From NCBI GenBank assembly GCA_008501785.1, contig QQUD01000540.1, positions 1 through 10,751 of the forward strand: a stretch of 10,751 bases of DNA, in the 5' to 3' direction. The translations under genes and the position numbers were made by a program. This DNA comes from Chloroflexota bacterium. GTDB taxonomy: Bacteria > Chloroflexota > Anaerolineae > Promineifilales > Promineifilaceae. Of the stretch, positions 6,126 through 10,751 are shown one piece after another (position 1 is the stretch's first letter; each line of letters begins with the position of its first letter). The notes under the pieces were generated by a model. That model was given only the letters and a program-made list of their open reading frames with translations, was not told the origin of the DNA and ran no database searches.

Positions 6126-7615
6126 TATTTATTATCCTCATATTCACTTACAATTTGGTGGTGAACCTTTACTTCTTCTAAAAACATTTGTTCAATCTTG
6201 TCGTCAACAATTGCTTTGGCGCGTTCTTGCAGCATGGCGTAAGCATTTTTCAAAATTGCATTTGCACGTGAATCCTTTGCGGCTTTGAGCACCTGGTATC
6301 CAACCAGGTAGATGCGAAAGGGGGATTCTGTTCCGTCAAGACCATCCCGATTTTGAAGGGCAGCTAAAAATTCGTTTGTGTGTGTTTGGGCCTCTGATAA
6401 GTTGTTTGTTAAGAGAGCTATTTCGGCCAGACTTGCCTGTACATCTGCTGTTAAATTAGCCTGATCAAGCTCATGCCAGAGAGCTAACGCTTGCCAATAT
6501 TGGTCCGTTGCTTCTGTCCACTTTTCTAGCTTGGTCATTGCTTTGGCCAACGACATACGGGCAATGCCTTCTAGTCGTTTGCTTTTCATTTTTAAGGCCA
6601 AGTTGAGCGCTAATTCACCATATTCGTTTGCTTTTTTATAGGAGGTCTGATAATTATGGATGAGGCCAATGTTGATCATTGCAAGGCATTCACCGAAGCG
6701 CAGCTGAATCTCATGGCTTAAGGAGAGGGCCTCGTCACTATATTGCAATGCTTTTGTGTAGTCGCCAACATCCATACAAATGGCGCTTTGATTAATCAAG
6801 ATGCGGCAGCTTCCTGGTTTGTCGCCAATTGTTTGATAGCCAGATTGAGCAAAGTCCCAATAGCGCAAGGCTGCGGTAAATTCGCCCTGGTCGTAGGCGA
6901 CTTTGCCAAGATTGTTGAGGGTATGGCTTTGGCCGCGCTTGTCGTTTATGGTTTCGTAAATGGCTAAGGCTTGTTTGTAGTAGGTTTTGGCTGCAGCGTA
7001 ACGGCCGTTTTCCTCACTCACCACTCCTAAAAACCGCAAACTGGTCCCCTCTTCCTCTCGCAGCGCATGAGCACGGGACAGCATCAACGCTTTATTTAAC
7101 TTGCCTTGTGCCATGTCGTAATCGCCGAGCCGGATTAAGGCACGGGACCAAACCAGATAGAGTGCTACCTCTGCGGCGGCAGCACCAGCCATTTGGGCAA
7201 TACGTGCCGCCAGCCGAGAGACACTGATCACATCTAAATTTTCGCCTGCATCTAACTTATACAACGCCAACCGTGCGGCCACATCCGCCCGCTTTTGATC
7301 ATCATCAATCGCGTCTGCCAGGGCGGCTAAACTGATTAGATTTTCGCTGCGGGCTTCGGGTTGACTTGCTAAACTATAGACACGCTCAATCGCAAACATA
7401 ATATGGTAACGATTTTCTATTTGCGCATCAGGGGTTAATGCCAATGCCTGTTGGAAACAGTACAGTGCATTATCATTTTCATATTTAGCAAAAGCCCGTT
7501 CACCTGCCAGCCGGTAAAAACGGGCTGCCTTAATATTGTCGCGTGCTTCTGCAAATTGTTTGGCCATTGCCAATGGCCGATTCAAATCATCAGGCGTTTC
7601 TGATTGACTGATCAT
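6125..7615 (-). CDS. TPR-repeat protein resembling the C-terminal half of AAA-type/adenylate-cyclase regulators
   Basis: A 496-residue soluble, all-helical protein. TPR-like helix pairs run from about residue 25 to 420. The clearest 40-residue units are in the middle, e.g. HTLNNLGKVAYDQGEFTAAL and ILINQSAICMDVGDYTKAL, a spacing typical of MalT/LGN-type repeats. The last ~65 residues (IYLVGYQVLKAAKDSRA, then NAYAMLQERAKAI, then FLEEVKVHHQIV) match the conserved end I know from large AAA-ATPase/cyclase regulators of Chloroflexota, where it follows the TPR array. No ATPase or cyclase part exists here: upstream sequence to 8057 holds none. It therefore looks like a free-standing sensor/scaffold module. 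The ATG at 7615 has GAGGAG about seven bases upstream. It is coupled by TAATG to a receiver gene, suggesting a phosphorylation-controlled protein-protein switch. An exact AACGGCCGTT at 7000 is read as Asn-Gly-Arg. Confidence 0.88.
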   Translation of the reverse strand: MISQSETPDDLNRPLAMAKQFAEARDNIKAARFYRLAGERAFAKYENDNALYCFQQALALTPDAQIENRYHIMFAIERVYSLASQPEARSENLISLAALADAIDDDQKRADVAARLALYKLDAGENLDVISVSRLAARIAQMAGAAAAEVALYLVWSRALIRLGDYDMAQGKLNKALMLSRAHALREEEGTSLRFLGVVSEENGRYAAAKTYYKQALAIYETINDKRGQSHTLNNLGKVAYDQGEFTAALRYWDFAQSGYQTIGDKPGSCRILINQSAICMDVGDYTKALQYSDEALSLSHEIQLRFGECLAMINIGLIHNYQTSYKKANEYGELALNLALKMKSKRLEGIARMSLAKAMTKLEKWTEATDQYWQALALWHELDQANLTADVQASLAEIALLTNNLSEAQTHTNEFLAALQNRDGLDGTESPFRIYLVGYQVLKAAKDSRANAILKNAYAMLQERAKAIVDDKIEQMFLEEVKVHHQIVSEYEDNK

Positions 7616-7651
7616 TTCTGGCTCCTCATGAATCGTTACTTCTGATTCATG
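7616..7651 (-). promoter_or_regulatory. Inverted repeat abutting the ribosome binding site of the TPR operon
   Basis: CATGAATC (7627-7634) and GATTCATG (7644-7651) form an 8-bp inverted repeat with a nine-base spacer. It ends exactly where the GAGGAG ribosome binding site (7621-7627 on the minus strand) begins. It could be an operator for a dimeric regulator, or an mRNA hairpin that limits access to the RBS. No convincing -35/-10 pair is visible just upstream. Confidence 0.4.
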
Positions 7652-7774
7652 CTTGTCTTGTGCCTCGTGTTCATATTTGACACTAAAATATTACATTTTG
7701 TCACACAATATGCTCGAATGGATGGAGGATTCTTGTTACATCTTTGCATCTATGTATGCACAATTCTTTTCATG

Positions 7775-7879
7775 TTATTCTTGCGGAACCCAATTGTTTA
7801 CGGCCGTTGCCTGCGACGTGCCCGACATCATGAAGTAATTGCCTTCATTGTGGAAACCTGGAAAGGAGTGGCCGAGCCT
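7775..7879 (-). pseudogene. Remnant of a second subtilase gene: catalytic-serine box fused to the C-terminal octapeptide
   Basis: Read on the minus strand, this stretch ends with YFMMSGTSQATAV directly followed by NNWVPQE and a TAA at 7775-7777. The intact protease at 8058 has YFSMSGTSQATAV at its nucleophilic serine and ends MAVNNWVPQE. At DNA level 32 of 38 bases match around the serine box and 31 of 34 around the tail. The two blocks meet within GGCCGT, present at both positions in the intact gene. In front, a weak HSFPGFHNEGN segment is open back to an in-frame stop at 7880-7882. Beyond that no subtilase sequence is recognisable, so this is a decayed tandem paralogue. A 123-codon plus-strand frame over this region is its antisense shadow. 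The remaining bases (7652-7774 and 7883-8010) show no gene. Confidence 0.75.
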
Positions 7880-8000
7880 GAATCAACAAGTGATCCAGAC
7901 CCTGACGCCACCGTGACGAGAACCCCTATCACGAAAAAATTGAGATTGAAACTACCCAATTTTGAAGTATTCATTGTTTTTCTCATAATATGCACCCCAA

Positions 8001-8046
8001 TAAAAATTCTTCGAGAGTGAACCAATTTTTAAAATTGGTCCACTCT
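8001..8046 (-). terminator. Strong hairpin terminator of the protease gene
   Basis: AGAGTGAACCAATTTT (8014-8029) and AAAATTGGTCCACTCT (8031-8046) form a 16-bp stem with one mismatch and a minimal loop. On the minus strand it begins 11 bases after the protease stop. It is followed by a T-rich run (GAATTTTTATT on the minus strand) after a short CGA interruption. Confidence 0.7.
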
Positions 8047-8057
8047 TTGTTTGAATG

Positions 8058-10751
8058 TTACTCTTGCGGTACCCAATTGTTAACGGCCATGTTTGCATCG
8101 CTCCAGGCATAGCCGTCAGACCAGGCATAGCCATCGCTCCAGGCATAGCCGTCAGACCAGGCATAGCCATCGCTCCAGGCATAGCCATCGCTCCAGGCAT
8201 AGCCATCAGACCAGGCAAACCCATCGCTCCAGGCAAACCCATCGCTCCAAGCGTAACCGTCTAATCCAACAATGTAGTAAGACTCGGTTGTCGGGTCTAG
8301 ATTTGCTAAACCGCCATAATGTTCAATGCCTGCCAAATCATTGGCAATGTTTAAACCCTGATTGGCGCAGCCTGAAGCAGTGCTATTGCTAGCGCTTTGG
8401 GCATTCACAAGGCCTGCACCTTGTTGGAAGATGCTGTAGGCCAGGTTGTTGTTTTCGTCTACTGCCGGACTGGCTGTTGCCATCAGCCGACACTTAACGT
8501 CATCTGGTGTTAATGTTGGGTCTGCTTCTAACATGAGAGCAACGATGCCAGAGGTAACGGCCGTTGCCTGCGATGTACCCGACATGGAGAAATAGTCAGC
8601 AAGTTTTTTATGGGATGGATGATTCATTGCCAGCTTAGCCCAACCGGGGATGAGACCCCACATATGGCCACCTGGTGCAACTATCTCTGGCTTCACAAAC
8701 CCTTCTACGGTTGGACCAGCAGCTGAGAACGAAGCTAGCTCATCATCAGTAGGGTCAGATGGTGTGTAATTGTCTGACATGGCACCAACGGTGATGATGA
8801 AAGGTACATTGCCTGGTACACCAATCGTCATGGGATCGGGGCCATTATTGCCTGCAGAGGCAACAACAACAATCCCAGCTTCCCAGGCTTGCATTACGGC
8901 TTGATTGAGGGGATCGTCCCAATAATAAGATTGCACGGGTGCGCTGAAGGAAAGGTTAAGGACGCGGATATTGTGAACATCCTTGTTTGCCACAACCCAA
9001 TCAATGCCGCGAATGACACTCAAATAGCTGCCAGCACCATCATTATCAAATGCCTTGACCGAAACAAGCCTGGCGTTTGGTGCAATCCCATTATATTTGC
9101 CACTCTTTGTTTTGCGGCTGCTGACGATGATGCTGCTGATATGAGAACCATGACCACTGTCGTCATCGTCGTCAAATTCCCCTTCTTCATCTCGAATCGC
9201 ATCATACTGGATCAACAGTCTATCGTCATCATTGTCATCGTTTTTCAATGCGGGATGCGACCAGATTCCGGTGTCGATGACTGCCACTGTGACATTCTTT
9301 CCTGTTAACCCACTGGTATGTAGCTGATCTGCATCAACCAGCGTTGGGTAAACAGTATCTGCTGTGGGGGTTATCTCAATTTGAATGTTGTCAATCCCCA
9401 TTTCACCATAAATAGTCCCGATGACAATAAAGCGAAGCTGCGTATTTGTGGTCATATAAGGCGTTAAGTCAAAGGTTGCTAATTGGTCGCTGATCGGATT
9501 ATCGAGCGTATAGGTTTCCAAAGTGATCCAGGTCGCTCCCCCATCTGGAGAAACGTCCAGGTTAATCACACCACCTGTGCCAGCTGGCTCTATCCCGTAG
9601 AAGAAGCTCAGGGTTGCTAATTCAGCGCTGCTCAATTCAACCTGGCGCAGAACACCAGCATTGGGACCACTCTCAGAATCAACAACGAGGCATAAACCCT
9701 CAAGACAAAAGCTTTCGCTATCAATCTCAATTTCACCAGCACCAGGCCCGTTTGATTCGCCAAACTCTTGCCAATCTGATCCCCAAAGCTCACTACCGTC
9801 GTTGTTGCTGTAACTTGATGTATTAAATTCGTCTCGGACCGTGAAGGTCGTGGAGGGATTGTTAACCGGGTCTTCTTCACCACTGGTTTCTTCACTTTCT
9901 TCAGTTGCGCCCATAACGTATTCAATTTGTATGTCGTCAATACCCATTTCGCCATCGTCATCATCCATCACAATAAAGCGAATCTGGGTGTTTATTGCGG
10001 CATAGGGAGTCAGATCAAAAATAGCAATTTCATCATTAACATACTCATCGAGATGATAGGTTTGTAATGTGGTCCAGTTTGCTCCGCCATCAGCAGACAC
10101 ATCTAGATTGATGGCACCACCATACTGATCATTGCCATAAACAAATGTCAATGTGGCCGAATTGGCGGCACTTAAATCGACTTGGCGCAGGACACCGAAA
10201 CCTGAGTTACTGTCTGCTTCGACATTGAGGCAATTGTTGTTGAAACAGACATCCTCATGCTCAACTTCAATCTCACCCGTGTCAGGTCCGTTTGACTCGT
10301 TAATTTCAATCCAATCGCTGGCCCAAGCAACGGTACCATCATTGTTGTTAAAGGATGGACTATTAAACTCATCGCGTACAGTCGCAACAATTTCGGTTTC
10401 AGGTGATGGCGGTGGGTTGCTTGGTGGTGGCGGAGCTGCCACAACGGCATATTCAACGTGAAGCAGAGGTGCATTGCTGCTTTCCCCGTCGTATGATTCG
10501 GCCGTGCGCTCACCAGACCCCGTGATAAGCAGAACCAAATCGTTGCCACTGTTCCAACCGCCACGGGAAACAACTTCCTGAATGACAGTGGAAATATCTG
10601 GGGTTTGGTGTTTCTCGCTTGTGGTATTCCACGCGGGAATATTGGTCCAATCAACGGCTGCCACTGTGCGTGGTCGGTTGCTGATGTTGTGATCGGATGA
10701 TGTGAAAACGGCCGCATTATCGACGGCTTCGGCCTGAATAACCAAAGAGGT
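8058..10751 (-). CDS. Large secreted subtilisin-like (S8) serine protease with AWSDG-repeat tail (5' truncated)
   Basis: The frame is open through the right edge, so signal peptide and N-terminus are missing; numbering below counts from the TTG at 10745. Residues 1-100 form the end of a beta-rich module (IQEVVSRGGW, then LVLLITGSG, then APLLHVEY). A Pro-rich linker follows (104-117). Two homologous MAM/jelly-roll-like domains lie at about 121-277 and 301-459 (VRDEFN at the start, GEMGIDDIQIEY at the end). The S8 catalytic domain spans about 465-785: Asp491 (VAVIDTG), His532 (SGHGSH), oxyanion Asn633 (SAGNNG) and Ser725 (MSGTSQATA), all intact. Acidic runs near 503-508 and 524-529 may bind calcium. 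The tail has nine YAWSDG/FAWSDG hexapeptides (831-884), then NMAVNNWVPQE. It is presumably secreted or surface-exposed and degrades proteins. It is transcribed alone and ends at a strong terminator. Targets and the role of the tail are unknown. Confidence 0.95.
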   Translation of the reverse strand, partial: TSLVIQAEAVDNAAVFTSSDHNISNRPRTVAAVDWTNIPAWNTTSEKHQTPDISTVIQEVVSRGGWNSGNDLVLLITGSGERTAESYDGESSNAPLLHVEYAVVAAPPPPSNPPPSPETEIVATVRDEFNSPSFNNNDGTVAWASDWIEINESNGPDTGEIEVEHEDVCFNNNCLNVEADSNSGFGVLRQVDLSAANSATLTFVYGNDQYGGAINLDVSADGGANWTTLQTYHLDEYVNDEIAIFDLTPYAAINTQIRFIVMDDDDGEMGIDDIQIEYVMGATEESEETSGEEDPVNNPSTTFTVRDEFNTSSYSNNDGSELWGSDWQEFGESNGPGAGEIEIDSESFCLEGLCLVVDSESGPNAGVLRQVELSSAELATLSFFYGIEPAGTGGVINLDVSPDGGATWITLETYTLDNPISDQLATFDLTPYMTTNTQLRFIVIGTIYGEMGIDNIQIEITPTADTVYPTLVDADQLHTSGLTGKNVTVAVIDTGIWSHPALKNDDNDDDRLLIQYDAIRDEEGEFDDDDDSGHGSHISSIIVSSRKTKSGKYNGIAPNARLVSVKAFDNDGAGSYLSVIRGIDWVVANKDVHNIRVLNLSFSAPVQSYYWDDPLNQAVMQAWEAGIVVVASAGNNGPDPMTIGVPGNVPFIITVGAMSDNYTPSDPTDDELASFSAAGPTVEGFVKPEIVAPGGHMWGLIPGWAKLAMNHPSHKKLADYFSMSGTSQATAVTSGIVALMLEADPTLTPDDVKCRLMATASPAVDENNNLAYSIFQQGAGLVNAQSASNSTASGCANQGLNIANDLAGIEHYGGLANLDPTTESYYIVGLDGYAWSDGFAWSDGFAWSDGYAWSDGYAWSDGYAWSDGYAWSDGYAWSDGYAWSDANMAVNNWVPQE
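8097..8258 (-). repeat. Nine tandem 18-bp units encoding (Y/F)AWSDG
   Basis: Nine uninterrupted 18-base units lie inside the protease gene. Units 1, 3, 5 and 6 (from 8097) are identical, and units 2 and 4 are identical to each other. These alternate AGC-GAT and TCT-GAC codons for Ser-Asp, forming a 36-bp higher-order repeat. Units 7 and 8 encode Phe instead of Tyr and unit 9 is the most diverged. This gradient implies expansion from the promoter-distal end. Low identity at unit 9 and perfect identity at units 1-6 suggest recent copying. Confidence 0.95.
9369..10385 (-). repeat. Tandem duplicated beta-sandwich domain in the protease
   Basis: Two copies of a domain of about 157 residues are encoded at 9915-10385 and 9369-9845, separated by a Glu/Ser-rich linker. 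Shared landmarks in the same order are VRDEFN, NNDG, SDW, ESNGP, GEIE, two Cys about five residues apart, VLRQV, INLDVS-DGGA-W, FDLTPY, TQ-RFIV and GEMGID-IQIE. The two Cys could form one disulfide per domain outside the cell. DNA identity is visible over short blocks only, so the duplication is not recent. Confidence 0.85.

Larger units (their letters stand above)
611..8565. repeat. Highly iterated palindrome AACGGCCGTT (seven exact copies)
   Basis: Exact copies start at 611, 1146, 1407, 3052, 4791, 7000 and 8556. Near-copies keeping the CGGCCG core start at 211, 2121, 3311, 5059, 7799 and 10707. Chance expectation for a given 10-mer in this length is about 0.01. All seven exact copies lie in coding regions, on genes of both strands and unrelated function. 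They resemble the HIP1 octamer phenomenon of cyanobacteria in style, not in sequence. Confidence 0.85.

Noticed and set aside
7649..8020. 123-codon plus-strand frame with hydrophobic N-terminus
   Set aside because: Its codons are exactly antisense to the subtilase remnant (same register over 7775-7880) and it has no ribosome binding site. The remnant explains the sequence better.
8097..8258. Possible CRISPR array
   Set aside because: The units are directly adjacent with no spacers, and encode a regular hexapeptide within a gene.
8055..8392. Repetitive open frames on both strands over the 18-bp repeats (proline/glycine or arginine/histidine-rich)
   Set aside because: They arise because an 18-bp repeat is open in several frames. 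The protease frame has the family support.
611..8565. AACGGCCGTT as a transcription-factor operator
   Set aside because: Exact copies lie inside coding regions of unrelated genes at no fixed distance from starts, which does not fit an operator.
8889..9308. 139-codon plus-strand frame
   Set aside because: Antisense to the catalytic domain of the protease, with no RBS and no recognisable product.

Overview
The window looks like chromosomal DNA of a free-living, multidomain-protein-rich bacterium. The best guess is a member of the Chloroflexota (Anaerolineae/Caldilineae-like). This is inferred from the style of the large secreted S8 protease, the TPR tail typical of AAA/adenylate-cyclase-type regulators, and a heavily iterated palindrome (AACGGCCGTT). 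No rRNA, tRNA or marker gene is present to confirm the taxonomy.

Layout, left to right. (1) On the + strand, 1-947 holds the 3' end of an ABC exporter gene and, with an ATGA overlap, a seven-segment membrane protein of unknown function. (2) After a weak hairpin, a saccharopine-dehydrogenase-family oxidoreductase (1066-2202) follows on +. (3) A long inverted repeat (about 2214-2279) separates it from a convergent minus-strand cluster. In transcription order that cluster is a 57-residue lipoprotein (4928-4755), a PIG-L/LmbE deacetylase (4730-3879) and a peptide-amidase-like amidase (3796-2321). (4) A divergent intergenic region leads to a small + strand protein (5066-5251). (5) A tight minus-strand regulatory operon reads TPR protein (7615-6125), canonical CheY-like receiver (6125-5748), then a second, degenerate receiver (5737-5363). 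No histidine kinase or output domain lies next to it. (6) 7616-8057 has no intact gene, but holds the decayed 3' end of a second subtilase and a strong terminator. (7) 8058-10751 is a large secreted subtilisin-like protease on the minus strand, cut by the right window edge. It carries duplicated beta-sandwich modules before the catalytic domain and nine YAWSDG/FAWSDG hexapeptides at its C-terminus.

The most unusual points concern the palindrome and the protease. The decamer AACGGCCGTT occurs seven times exactly (and about six times with one or two changes), nearly always in coding sequence and in only two codon phases (x-Thr-Ala-Val or Asn-Gly-Arg). The subtilase remnant at 7775-7855 reads as the catalytic-serine box of the protease fused directly to its last eight residues. 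The fusion point lies inside the GGCCGT core that both parental positions share. This suggests that recombination at this iterated motif deleted about 156 codons from a tandem paralogue. The previously easy-to-miss lipoprotein gene (4755-4928) and the kinase-less TPR plus two-receiver operon are the other points worth following up.
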